From the NCBI GenBank assembly GCA_017506865.1, contig JAFCMP010000542.1, forward strand, positions 558,001-622,000: a stretch of DNA of 64,000 nucleotides. Direction: 5' to 3'. Made by a program: the position numbers and the translations under genes. The DNA is from Tribonema minus. Taxonomy: Eukaryota; Sar; Xanthophyceae; Tribonematales; Tribonemataceae. Position 1 is the stretch's first letter. Each line of letters starts with the position of its first letter. Shown one piece after another: positions 12,086 through 24,157 of this stretch. Under the pieces are notes generated by a model that was not told where the DNA came from, made no database searches, and was given only the letters and a program-made list of their open reading frames with translations.

Positions 12086-14022
12086 AATTACTTCAGAAGT
12101 ATACCATGATTCAGATTCAAAGCAGACCTCTGAGGATATGACGCCCATAATTTGAGTGGTCTCAGCCAAACCCAACGATGTCCGGGCAAGCCGATTCAGG
12201 TAGGCTGTGAGATTGCCTGACCATGCTGAAGTAACTGATGAGCCCAAGCGACAGACAAGCTTGATCGCATGCCATGCATGCCCTCTGTGCTGTCACCAGC
12301 AGTGTAGCTGCATTGAATGCCTTCATGATTTCATGGGGCTCATCACAATCCCAGGGCCTGAGCGCTACTTGTTACACTCATAAGACTATGAGTGTGCAAG
12401 TGCACTGGTAGCCACCAAGAAGAAGAGTTCGTGTGCCGCAGCCTGAGGGCCTTGCAAATTCTGCTGGAAGGACCGCCGCAGTTGAGACACACCATCAAGT
12501 CTTCAGCGTTTGCTTCAAAGTAATTAAAGGTGTATACAAGTTTTGACAGCCTCACCTGGCGCCTTGGCGGCTGCTGACGATCACAGGCGTCGCAGAAATG
12601 CCCCCCTCCTCTGCACTCTGTGGAAAAACAGAATTGGTGGCAACATACAGGACATCTGCATTGTCACAATTGAGTCCATTGGTAGGCAGCACACCGACAT
12701 GACACATTGTCAATGAAAGAGGTTGTGCATTGCTTGTGGGTACTGCTGCAATGGACCGACCAATGGGAGAAGTCTGTTAAGACAGGGGCACCTCCAAGTG
12801 TACCACAAATGGTTGCGCACTATCTGGTCAGACTTCCTTAACCAGATAGCCAGTTGCCTCACATGCATGATGCACCCCTACCTCACAAGTCCTCATTCGC
12901 CATGTGGCAGGGGAATGTAGGGAGCATAACATAACACATGCTCAACTCATTGTTTGCTCAACTCAATGGCCTTGTCATTGAGATCTTGAGATATCGCGCA
13001 GTTCTCTCTTGACAACGGCAATTGCAACCCCCCCATATAATGGTTCAGGGTATTGAAGGTGGAGTTATTCATGAGGTGCGCATAGTATAGTATTCCATAG
13101 ACATGGAACAGGACAAGAATGTCAAGACGGAGAGTGCATGGGGTATCTTCAAGTTCCCAACGTGCAAGCATAAATGCAATGCTCAACATGCGTTGAATGC
13201 TGTCAACACCTGCCTTGACAATGTACCCCCCCCCCCCCCCCCTAAAACACATACAAGTGGCCAGAAGAAGCTTGCCAAACGAACAGCATGCACCACTTTA
13301 AAGCAAAGCAATCTGCGCTTGTAGGCGGCAGAAGGAGCTTAACAACAGCACAACACAACACTCCAGTAGGTGAGATTGATGACAGACGCATGGCCCTATA
13401 TTAAAAGCTCCAGCTGCGCGCCAAACCAAACTTCAAGTTCTAATGCATTTGCTGAGACTCACCTCTCACAGTAGCGTCCTTTTCAACCAACTCCCTGGTT
13501 ATTGAAGGCTGCTTCACTAGGAATCATGAAGCCACTATCCTGCGAGTCCCAGTCTTTGAGCAGAGCATTCGCTTACTGGCACCACCTGCTGCGCATGCAG
13601 AGCAAGGCACGACACTCAACATTGTAAACACATGTGCTGATAGTTGAGCAAGAACCATGGAGTCAAGGACTGCACACGTATATGGGGGCTCTTTCAGCAC
13701 CTTCGTGGGTCTCTCTCAGTACAGTGAATGAGCTTGCACATGGCTCACCACCAAGCCCACGTACCACGCTGAGGTCGACACCATGGCAGGGACTGATGAA
13801 TCCGCATGCATGATGCAGGCAATCTCGACCACCGTATGATGTGGCAATGCAGGACTTGTGGAACATTTTGGTACAGTAACTGGCATGACATTATAATATC
13901 GTGGTATTGTTTGACTCAGGGCCAACTGCTGCAGCAGCGGCGACTATGGTGATTGGCGGAAGGCACTGGCGGCTAACCATTCCTTGTCACCTAGACCTCT
14001 ACGATCTTTTTTCGGTTTCATA
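11760..14022. mobile_element. element 1: right part of a TIR-bearing repeat unit
   Basis: This 2.2-kb mostly non-coding block matches 15350-17458 over almost its entire length, with small indels. It ends at 14022 in sequence that reads, on the minus strand, TATGAAACCGAA then AGATCGTAGAGGTCTAGGTG. That is nearly the same end as element 2 (17458). I could not find its left terminal repeat upstream of 8850, so the left boundary of element 1 is unknown. A poly-C tract lies at 13225-13242. A fragment of repeat R (see 34140-35115) is embedded at about 13710-13790. Confidence 0.6.
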
Positions 14023-14254
14023 ATCTGGTGCAGCAAAATGATAGTCATTGGACCAGCAATTGTTTGATGTATGAAAAACGAATCAAAGATCGTTGAGCTC
14101 TAGGTGACAAGGGATGTGTAGCACATACGCGTTGCAGCATGGAGTACCATTTACAGGAAAGGCCAAATCGCTTAAATCTTGCATGCACATAGCTTTGCAC
14201 AAAGTATTTCCGCACGCTCTGTGCAACATGGGCACTTTGCTCCATCTTTGGTAT

Positions 14255-14830
14255 AAAGCATGCCGCCGGTGCGCCGGCTTGACAGCGACAGCGACAATCC
14301 CCATCCGCAGCTGCGGCAACGGCGCCTGAATACCCTATCAGCCGTAAGCTCATCTTCGATGGGGTGTCGGTGTACCAGCTGGCACTCGCAGGCGACACTG
14401 ACATGAGCACCATCGGAGCCACCACGGTGGGGGGGGGCTCATGATGACGGAGGTGGACATTCACTGCCCCTACCCCTACCAGTAGCGCGACTTCACGGCT
14501 GCCATGAACACCCGTCCTCAGTCGAAGTACAGCGCTGACGCTTGCAGCGTGATGTTTACAGTCGGCAGCGCGTGCATCCGCATAGCGACTCCATGCGGCA
14601 TTCACCTTGATGCGATAGAACTCTACCGCGTTCCGGCGATGCGCCAGCTACGGCAGGTGTCGCTGCTGCCAGTGCTGCATGCGCAAGCTGTTGCAAACCC
14701 TGGCAACAGCCTCACTACGTGTGAAGCTGCTGTGTGCAGGGCGCTCGCCCCACTGCGTGTGCCACCCAGGAGTTGGGAGACCATGGTGTTTAACCCCCAC
14801 TTGGGCAGGTGCTACTGGGGGTCCCCCCTC
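14255..14830 (+). pseudogene. YWG-family gene copy B-left
   Basis: Reads PVRRLDSDSDNPHPQLRQRR-like then ISRKLIFDGVSVYQLALAGD. It shifts frame at a poly-G run near 14430 and has TAG at 14482-14484 in place of the Trp codon of YPYQWRDF. It then continues with ADACSVMFTVGSACIRIATP and a final PHLGRCYWG before running into the inverted copy. At least two disabling lesions are seen. The coding part downstream of the stop is well preserved, so decay is fairly recent. Confidence 0.6.
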
Positions 14831-15345
14831 TCCACTTGCGCATGCACTGGCAGCTGCAGCAACACTCGCCGCAGCTGGCGCACCACTGAGACACGGTAGA
14901 TTTCTATCACATCTAGGTGAACGCCGCAGGGCAAAGCAATGCAGATGCACGAGCTGCCGACTGTGAACATCACGCTGCAAGCGTCAGCACTGTACTCCGC
15001 GTGAGGGCGGGTGTAGAACGCAGTCGCAAAATCGCGTCACTGGTAGGGGTACGGGCAGTAGATGTCCTCCTCCGTCATCAGGAGTCCCCCCCCCCACCGT
15101 GGTGGCTCCGACGGTGCGCATGGCAATGTCGCCTGCGAGTGCCAGCTGATAGCCTGGCACGTCGGTCAGAATCAGCATGCGGCTAATCGGGTACACGGGC
15201 GCCGTTGCCGTAGCTGCAGCCTTAGGGGAGAGTAGACCCATTATGGCGCTGTCAAGTCGCAGCACTGGCGGCATTGTGCGCACTGGGTTAACGGCCTGAG
15301 GGGCAATGGCTGGGGGTGTCGTTATGCAAGGTGTGATGGCCTTGA
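14820..15345 (-). pseudogene. YWG-family gene copy B-right
   Basis: Inverted partner of 14255-14830 with almost no spacer. On the minus strand it reads VLRLDSAIMGLLSPKAAATA, then YPISRMLILTDVPGYQLALA, keeping frame through the point where pair A is shifted. It slips at the poly-G run, and the Trp codon of YPYQWRDF is TGA here. The C-terminal YWG part is missing, lost at the palindrome centre. Confidence 0.6.
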
Positions 15346-17458
15346 AAGTCGCTTCTGTCTTTACGTCGTTGGTGTTGTGTACAATTACTGTATGGTTTGT
15401 GAGATATGAGGCTACATGCTATGTACTTTTAACAGATGCCGATGCTGGTCGAAAAGCCCTGCACACATTTTGATCAGATCATGGTGATGTCAGATATAAT
15501 ACAAGATAGGCATTGCTGCATGGCCCGGGGCTCACTGCAAAACCAGCATGGCTTCATACAACTTCAAGTGTGCTCTTCACATGTCAGGTGTGTGTAGGTA
15601 CACCGCACTTTGCTCCTGCCCATTCAAGTCAGGGTCGTGACGAGCTTCAATTTCCAACTACTGAATATCATAGTTCAGATTCAAAGCAGACTTGTAAAGC
15701 CCATAGTTTGAGTGGTCTCAGCCAAAGTCAGCGATGTCTGGGCAAGCTGATCCAGGTAGGCTCTGAGATTGCCTGACCATGCTACAGTAACTGATGAGCC
15801 CAAACGACAGATAAGCTTGATTGCATGCCAGGCATGTCCCCTGTGCTGTCACCATCAGTGCAGCTGCATTGCATGCCTTCATGATTTCATGGGGCTCATT
15901 ACAACCCCAGGGCCTGAGTGCTACTTGTTATCATAAGAATACAAGTGTGCAAGTGCATAGGTAGTCACCAAGAAGAAAAATTCGTGTGCCGCAGCCTGAG
16001 GGCCTTGCAAACTCCGCTGCAGGCGCCGCCGCCTGAGTTGAAACACACCATCATGTCTTCAGCGTTTGCTTCACAAGTAATTCAAGGTGTATAGAAGTAC
16101 ATGTTTTGACAGCCTCACCTGTCTTGGCGGCTGCTGACAATCACAAGGAGCCGCAACAATGTTCCCAGGAGCAGGACTGCCTCTGTGGAAAGGAAATTTG
16201 TGGCAACAGACAGGACATGTGCATTTTCACAATGGAGTCCATCGGTATGCAGTGGACCGACATAATACAATGAGAGATTTTATGGTTTTATAATGGGTCC
16301 TGCTGCAATGAGCCGACCAACAGGAGAAGTCCTCATCTGCCATCTGGCAGGGGAACGCAGGGAGCATTGCACAACACATGCTCCACTCACTTTAACTAAA
16401 CTCGGGGTCCTCTTCATTGAGATCTTGAGATATCGCGCAGTTCTCTGTTGACAACGGCAATTGCAACCCACATGTGTTTCAAAGTAACGAAGGTGGATTC
16501 TAAATCCTCGTTCCTGCGGTTATTTCATGGACATGAAACAGGACAAATATGTCAAGACAGAGAGTGCATGGGGTACCTTCCCAATTTGCAAGCATACATG
16601 CAATGCTCAACATGCATTAAATGCTCGTAACACCTGCCTCGACCATATACCCACCCCCCCACCCCCCCAAACACATACAAGTGGTCAGAAGGAGCTTGCC
16701 AGGAGAACAGCATGCACCATTCTAAAGCAGAGCAACCTGCGCTTGTAGGTGGCAGAAGGAGCTTAACAACAGCACAACACAACACTCCAGTAGGTGAAAT
16801 TGATTACAGACGCATGGCCCTATATTGAAGGCTCCAGCTGCGCGCCAAACCATATTTTAAGTTCTAATGCATTTGCTGAGACTCACCACTCACAGTAGCA
16901 TCCTATTTGACTCCCTGGTTATTGAAGGCAGCTTCACTGGAAATCATCAAGCCACTCTCCTAGGCGTTCCAGCCTTCGCGCACAGCATTCGCTTGCTGGC
17001 ACCACATGCTGCGCATGCAGAACAAGGCAAAACACTCAAAGTTGTAAACATATGTGCTGATTGCTGAGCCATCAGCGTGCATTCAGTCACAAACCGGAAG
17101 AAGGAATTCTCGACGGCAGTGAAGCGGGCGTGTACATCAGCAGTGCACTTGAAGTGGTGGCTGTTGTGAGCATTAACTGAGCACTGTCCCCTTGAGCCTG
17201 GCAGTTGAGCACTGCTGCCCGGGCTGTCAATCGCGGCAGAGGGCGTGAAGTTCCTCGCAAACGCATGAGCGGTGTCAAACAAGCAGCAGAAGTATGATGA
17301 AGTCATAACATATCAGCACGCCAACGTGGATATGGTGGCGCTGTTTGGCTCGTGGCCAGTTGCTACAGCAGCGGCGACCACGGTTATTGGTTGAAGGCAC
17401 TTGCGGCTAACCACCCCTTGTCACGTAGACCTCTACAATCTTTTGACTCATTTTCATA

Positions 17459-19239
17459 GATGCGATGAATGTGTGAGGTGGTTTCATGCAGTCTGGATCC
17501 TAGCACCACCTCTATACTTCACAGTACAGTACATGCAAATGATGACACAATAATCCTTGTGAAGGCCATGCCTGGACTCATGCTAAAATGAACTGTCAAG
17601 TGTTGCAAGCCATGCCTCCGCACTATAGTATACGCAGTGCTTGAAGTTTGTATTGTGCTGACAAATGTCAAGGCATGATGCTACTTTGCAGAGCCATCAG
17701 AACCGTACAACTCCTGCAGCTGACTGTCACCCACGTAGCCCACTGAGAAACAAACACAGTAATCAGGAGTAACAGTTGCTCGAGACAGCGGCAACAGGGT
17801 GTGTCCCCACGTTAAGCCACCCGTTGAGGCGTGGACTGACCTGGAAAAGGTGCAGGACCGCTTGTTCGCGCGGCAAATGTCGTCATCATCCGCCGTGCTG
17901 ACTTGTTGAATGTGTGCGTCCAGGCGTATCGGCGCCTGTACGACATAATGGATAGAGTTTCAGTCTCCGAAGCTGAAGGCTGCAGGTTCGTGTCCTGCCG
18001 AGATCGCCATTGTGGTGACTGGGTGGTGTCCCAGCTCACAGTGTTGACTCTTCAGGAGTGAGGAACTGCTCCATTGCTCCAGTTAAAGCCTAAAGCCTGC
18101 GAATGTTGCCTTGACAAAGCAGCGGCGCTTGCAACTACTCTCTCCAGATACCAAGTGTCATGGCGCCGGTAAACGTGGCGGTGCAAAAGCAGACAAAAGC
18201 CTTCCTTAAAGCATGTAGATCGGTTTCTGATCATTAGGCGAACACAAGCACAAATGCAGCTGAGCGCTGCTGCCATTTCAACTTGAGGAGCCTGTTGTAC
18301 AAATACGGGCACAACTCTCCAACTGAGCCCTGGCCACCTCAAGGCGTGCTACGTGCTGCCAACACACATCTATCATCCTAATGCACGTTAATATGCCGCT
18401 TCACGACAAATGCTGCAGAAGATTGACGAACCGCCCAGTGCAACGTGCTGCCGCGTTAGCCTCCTGTTGAGCTGTACATCGTGCCGCACATCCATGTTGA
18501 AATAATCGTGTCCGTCAGTCCAGCGTGCATAGTTGCCTGGAATAGCATACAGCACGCACAATAGTAACGCAATGGCGTTTCATGAAACTCAAACGCGGAG
18601 GGTAGAGGCATAGGTCAACAAGTCAGAGGCGACACTCAGACGCACAAGCCAAACACTTGAATGGCTGTGATCGAAGACGTTATGCAAGAGCAGCAGTGCG
18701 GTGACGAGAGCCTGCTGTGTCAGGTGCATTGCATCAGGTGCCAAGTGATTGAAATCGGGAGTCATCAATTTGGTTTCTTGCAATTGATTCACAATCACAG
18801 ATATAAATCATATGATGCACTCGTGGCAGGCTAGACCAGCAACACAAGGGCATGCCTGCAACAGATGCAGGCAGAGGTGGGGTAGGAGAACTGGTAAAAC
18901 ACACAAACACTTTGACGTTGACAGCAAGTAGATGTGACAGTGCTAATCGACCGCGCCGCATATCACAACGGAACGCCATTCCGACTATGTTCATAGTGAT
19001 TCAACACCGACAAATACCAGCAATAACAGCTAGACGCACGGTTGTATGTCGAAACCGCTGACAAATGGCACAACCTCCTTTGCTGTACGCAGGTGGTGAT
19101 GAAGGAGGGAGGGGATCAAGAGCTTGGACAGAGTGGGCTGCAGCGTGGACGGCCGCCCGAGCCGCCAGACGCAGGTTCTCAAAGCATCGCTTGTCGAGCT
19201 GGCTTGCGTATAAGTAGGGACAGTACTCGGCAAGCAGCT
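17459..19239. other. spacer with SINE-like piece and no resolved gene
   Basis: No exon chain found. The only structured item is the tRNA-Arg-like segment at 17930-18010 (own entry). ORFs on either strand are short and lack recognisable domains or consistent splice signals. Confidence 0.45.
17930..18010 (+). repeat. tRNA-Arg(CCG)-like segment, probably a SINE head or tRNA pseudogene
   Basis: The sequence contains TAATGGATA in the D-arm position. A five-pair anticodon stem TCAGT/GCTGA encloses the loop CTCCGAA (anticodon CCG at 17967-17969). A T-arm GCAGG/CCTGC follows. The T-loop is TTCGTGT, lacking the near-universal A58, and no matching acceptor stem pairs with the 3' side, so it is not a working tRNA gene. 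The flanking 3' sequence CCTGCCGAGATCGCCATTGT recurs with one insertion at about 30486, consistent with a dispersed SINE-like family. Confidence 0.45.
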
Positions 19240-20240
19240 AGGAGTACAACAGACCACAGAGGCTACTGCCAGAAGGACAACAGAAGGCCGCGTGGTCGTC
19301 TCCAAGGATTTTCCTCGGAGGCGGCCTGCGGTCCGCGACCTCCTGCCCTGCGAGCTTGAGGTCTGTGTTTTGCCTAGGGCGATGCAACAAATCCACGAGA
19401 TGGCATGACGCACGCCCCAGACGCTGCCCAACTGTCTGACAATGGCATACTACAACACTAGGGCGCTGGCACCAGAATCAGCCTGGTTTGTCGGGGGGGC
19501 ATTAGTGCTCTCTTTTTGTTGCAGCATTACACACACTTGTGCTTGCTGCTCAAAGCGCCCTCTGCTGTTCGGATGGTGTGTCCTCTGTGATCTACTAACA
19601 TATTAGATGGCGGAAGTAGAGCCCAGAGGTACCATCGTCCTCGCAACATAGATGATGTTGACCGAACTTAGACTTGAGGAGACTTGTTCCAGAACTCGGT
19701 ATGCGTCTACTACACATCGAGCACCTTGGCCTGGGCTTGTAGTACATAGCAAGACATGAGCATGAATGCATGTCTCAACAAAACACGACATAGCTGGCAT
19801 CGGACATAGGCCAGGCTATCCTCTGGATTTGAGAACCCCCTGCGGCATGGAAGGGGAAGAAGGGTGCTGTCTCTGGCGGCCCCCCCAACCTGCTGCTCTC
19901 GCAGAGGCTCTGTGTAAATAGCGTGGTTGCCTCTCGATAGTACACTAACACTGACGGCGGTTGGCGATGTGCATGCAATACTGAACCGCAGGAGGGTAGC
20001 ACTAGCTGTTTTCCCTCCTCTGGGGGTATGGAGGTATTCCGCTGCCTCCATGCTTCCCGGGCCGTCCCTGTGTCGGATGCCAGCCGTAGATTATTTAGAT
20101 AAGTATGGACATTAATAGCATGGCTGCGTAGCTGTGTTAGTCCCCTGCTATGGTCTCCACCTTGTTGTGGTGGGGGGGCTTGGTGGTGAGCCTTGGGCAA
20201 GTTCACTGCTGTACTAAGGGAGACCCGGGTAGGTGCATAG
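19240..20240 (-). repeat. repeat R, copy 1 (inverted)
   Basis: A 1-kb segment that is the reverse complement of 34140-35115, with high identity over its length, and also related to 35200-36190. Several frames stay open in one copy but not in the others, so I do not call a protein. Confidence 0.75.
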
Positions 20241-21430
20241 GCCTTGTTGTTAGTGGTGCAAGCAGGGGCCACTTTACTACACGCTTTCCAGTTGCTGCTG
20301 CACATGGCATGGCAGCACGTGGCGCTGCCATGCTGTCAGTGCTTGTGGCACTCTGCACCGAAGTGCTAAGGTTGCCAGCTGCTGTGGTAACCATGGGCAA
20401 CAAAGTTTGTTGGCTGCACACAGTTGTCTGCTCAAATTGCAGTGTCTACTACAGGTGACATCGCTGCAGAGCATTCTATAGCGTCATCCTGCTGAGCATT
20501 GCCACGGGAGCAGGGCACGCACACATGCCGCGCCTGCGCGCGCAGACAGGGATCATGGCAGCCAGCGTGTCACATTATCTTATAAGTAGGATGTACAGCT
20601 GTGATGATGATTGCGCGCCTCATAATGATGGTTTCGCAGCGCTACGTGCAAGCAAAGGGCGGGAGGGGGAGGGGGGTATAGTTTACACATTACGCTGGCA
20701 GAGTATTGTTGCTGCTGATCATCACTGATGTTGGATCATCATCCTGGGGATAACACGTCGTTGTGATGCTCCTAGCTCATGACGGTGTGCCACATGAAGT
20801 TCACGACAAGGCTGGTCGGGTCGGACTTTAACAAGAGCGGCGGAGTTGACAGAATGTTTCTGGTCTTGAGAAGAAATCTCAGGTGAGCAAGAGACTTGCC
20901 CTTGTCTTGTTGTTTGAAGCAGCATGGCAATCCAGCATGCGCCTTCTTTTGAGCAGCACAACAGCTGAGTAGTTCCTGCACCCGACCCTTGTGTACAAAG
21001 TGGCATGTCGAACAATGCAGCTTTTCTATCAGGCATTCACTGCTTGTATCAAGATTCCTCGCTGATAATTGCATACAATGAGGCAGGCTGAAGTCATTGC
21101 ATCCAGCGTCTGTCACCGAGCAGGGGTCTTGCCGTTCGGGCGTCAGTTTATACCTGTGTTCATCATGCAGCATTTCGATGTTTCCAGCTCTCAGCATTTT
21201 CGTGCGCATGCTGATAGTTTCCAAGTCGTACTACATATGTTCATCACTTATATATACAGACACAGGTACCCAACACGAGTGATGTTTGATGCAAACTTGC
21301 CCCATGTGTCGGCCGTGTTGTGCTCTCGTTCCGTTTGCACAGGTGACAACGCTCAGCATCACACGCGCCTCACACTTCATCTCGGCAACCACTGCTGCTC
21401 AGCCAGAAAGACAATGTGTTACGACATCAT

Positions 21431-21462
<32 letters not shown>

Positions 21463-22204
21463 GCTTGTGTTCTGCGGAGAGCACTCAAGCAGGGGGCAGG
21501 GGGAACAAGAGATGCAAAGGAGCGCACTGAGCTTGCATATAGACACTATGAGACACTATGAGTACATACATTGGCACAGCTGGCTGCCAAGCATCGGTAC
21601 CAAGTGACTATACTTCAACAATTGCACGGCGTTAATGGCAGCATATGCCATTACACTGCTGTGCGCTTGTCAGCGCTATACATCCGTGAAACAGCGTCAT
21701 CAATAAACATGACACTTTTGAATCGGTTCTGACTGGGTCTGATTTTCAACAACGTTATTCTGGCGCTATTGTGTACTGCATATTATGCATCATAGCGGTG
21801 ATGTTGCAAGAGCTGATGTCACACACACACATTCTTTGCGTTAGTCTATGTATTGAGTTGGCTGCATCTAGCACAATGTTGTACTCCGAAGAAAACGGTC
21901 ATGTATTGTACTTTATAATAATTCTCGCTCAGGGCGCGAAAAAGCCCAGATGATTGGCACCTAGCTGTAAGGAATCTACATGTCGTATGACAGTCTGAAA
22001 GTGTCGCAACGACAACCACTCAAACGCCACCGCCGCCAAATGGCATCTCGGGGTCCTCCCCTACGTCCTCCTCCATGTGCCCCCCCCCCCTGGATTCTGC
22101 CATGTGTGTCATGACACGGCCAGAGTACGTGGGGGTGCCCGCTTGTATAGCCAGCCCTCACCCTCTGTATGTACCCCAAATCCGAACTCTTGTGTGTCTT
22201 GCAG
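20241..22204. other. spacer with one isolated exon-like segment
   Basis: 20779-20882 (+) is exon-like: it starts with ATG, encodes 34 residues including FTTRLVGSDFNKSGGVDRMF, and ends at a good AG|GTGAGC donor. Its phase does not join the next candidate exon at 22205. The stretch also holds a CAT/CAG microsatellite at 21426-21462 and repeat-E copy 2 at 21340-21410. The retrotransposon tail at 21918-22137 is listed separately. Confidence 0.35.
21918..22137 (-). mobile_element. 5'-truncated non-LTR retrotransposon copy (3' end only)
   Basis: About 210 bases matching the 3' end of the minus-strand element at 49845-51736, including the codons for the Gly/Arg-rich C-terminus (RDAIWRR, LSGCR) and the 3' untranslated part ending near ATTCTCGCTCAG. 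Truncation at the 5' side with a shared 3' end is the typical outcome of target-primed reverse transcription. Confidence 0.6.
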
Positions 22205-23539
22205 TACCCAGCATGGGTGGCACTCTACCCGTCACATCTGGGCGTCATGGGGGACAGGGGCGACGACAGCTGCATGAAGTCCGTCACCGGCATTGGCGTG
22301 CTGCTGCAGGTAATGAGAATGCATCGTGCCGTGTTCTGTGCCTGCACTCTGGTTAATTGCACTTGATGCATGACAACTGATGCTATGATTCTCTATTGGA
22401 AACAAAATGTATTTTCTTGTATAGCAGTCTTGGTCTTGGCAAGAACGTGTGGAAAATGCAGACAAAGCCGCAAGCGAGATTACTAAACGACAAGAGACCA
22501 CATGTGCCTGGTGTGCCTGACAGACTCTCATGGTGTACTTGCACCTCTCATGCATTAGTCCCCAGTCAGCATAAATTACGTTCGCATTGAAATTGTCTGC
22601 ATCCAACAAGGGTCATGCCTACTCAGATAGGAAACATCATCGTCTATATCAATGTATTCGTCAGGCTGCGCGCAGGCCCAGCACATGCACGCATTAAGGA
22701 CAAGCAATCCGGAACTACAGCGATTGGGTGTATCCTGGCTTATAGTTCAACTGCTCAGTACTTGTTTTTATGTGCAGACACACGCCTCGTGAACTCTTGA
22801 ACAGCGACGAAAGGCCCAGCCAGTACCTCCTTGTTACTTGCACAAGTTGCGCGACTATGCCACAGGTGCCTGTTGCTGCACAATTCAGCAGGTTCGTGCA
22901 GAGATCACGAAGCAGTCGCAGTGCCTTCAGTCATGGCATAAACATATCATCAACAGTAACAGCGGATTCGGCACTTGCAGGTATCGGATTGTTGGTTTTT
23001 GCTGTGCGCACTTGCGGCATTACGCTCATATGTCGAAGTATACTGGAACAGTGTCGTAGGTACCTGGATAGTTTTGAAGGTTCAACACAGCACGACATGA
23101 AGGCAAGGATTGAGGTGACAGCACGTACAAGAAACAACAAAGACCTACATCAGTGAAAGGAGATGTACGCAAGACACACATGCAGCTGCTGCATGATCAA
23201 TTCAAATTTAGCCATTGACCACATTAGGTTTATGATTGTCAGTATAAGCTACACGCACTCACTGTGCTATCTGCCGGCATCATGTTCACACAACGGCATG
23301 ACACATGGCAACAGGATACTTGATCTCCCCGTTAAAGTCTAGTGCCAGGAACAGCAGGATGTCTGCCCCACACTTTGCTACTTTAGACACCTCACGCAGT
23401 GTCCACACCATTCAACAACTGCTAGACTCCTGCAGTGCGAGACTCTTGCAGTGCGGGCGACAAGGGGTTACTGAATGTGGTTTCTGTACCCAGTGAAAAC
23501 GTACAAGTCGGGTCAAGTGGCCAAGGCATTGGACACTGA
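22205..23539 (+). CDS. putative three-exon gene, not recognised (5' partial)
   Basis: Three candidate exons with matching phases: 22205-22309 (acceptor CTTGCAG, ends CTGCAG|GTAATG), 22805-22980 (acceptor GAACAG, ends TGCAG|GTATCG) and 23452-23539 (acceptor CTTGCAG, stop TGA). The first encodes PSHLGVMGDRGDDSCMKSV, the second includes VRAEITKQSQCLQSWHK, the third NVVSVPSENVQVG. No family recognised. A further coding-looking segment, 23998-24157 (Ala/Val-rich, includes AKLAVLAVEGNQNLP), follows but is not joined. Phase agreement across two introns is the main support. Confidence 0.3.
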
Positions 23540-24157
23540 CAACGCGCTCAATGCAGACATAATCATCAAGTGCGGGAATGAGATGCACAAGTACGTGACA
23601 ACAATATGTGTTGGCAGGTAACTGGCTGCAGTATTACAATATGTCGCACGCTCTACGTGCACGTGAACGCCATCGACTGACCAGGTAGATCACCGTATGA
23701 GGAACCCTTTAATGCCCGTGCTGCTGGAGTCCACTGGTTGTCTCAAATGGCCTAGATACCGCGTGAGGTGTCTATGCAGCAAAGCGTGGGGCAAATATCC
23801 TGCTGTAATACCTGGGTAATCTACCAGCAAAATGACTCAGAGGTGGCAGCAGCACAGTGACTGATATCGAAGCACTTAATTGGACAGAGCTCGTGGTGTG
23901 ACAACTGCGATGATGTGTGCTGCATGACTAACTTCGCATGTTTTCCTCTCCATTTCCAGGTGCAGGTGTTGTGTCTGATGGGGACGTGCTGCTGCTAGTA
24001 GTACTATTGCGGCAGTGCCCGCTGTTGCTGCCGAAGTCCAGGCTGAAGGCAGTGTGCAGGAGGTGGCAGCTAAGCTGGCAGTTCTGGCTGTTGAAGGGAA
24101 TCAGAACCTGCCAGTGTGTGACTCTCCCCCGACGACACACTGCTGTCAAGCTTTCAG

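Larger units (their letters stand above)
14070..17458. mobile_element. element 2: DNA-transposon-like unit with about 45-bp terminal inverted repeats
   Basis: The left end (14070-14113) reads TATGAAAA, GAATCAAAGATCG, TTGAGCTCTAGGTGACAAGG. The reverse complement of the right end (17420-17458) reads TATGAAAA, GAGTCAAAAGATTG, TAGAGGTCTACGTGACAAGG. The bases just outside both ends are GATG, a possible 4-bp target duplication. Inside lie an inverted pair of decayed YWG-family copies, then 2 kb of non-coding sequence shared with element 1. No transposase is visible, so it would be non-autonomous. The terminal-repeat match is seen directly; mobility is inferred. Confidence 0.65.

Noticed and set aside
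17930-18010. Functional tRNA-Arg gene
   Set aside because: No acceptor stem pairing, and the T-loop lacks A58.
19042-20305. Several frames within repeat R
   Set aside because: They are open in one copy but interrupted in the other two copies, so no conserved protein is supported.
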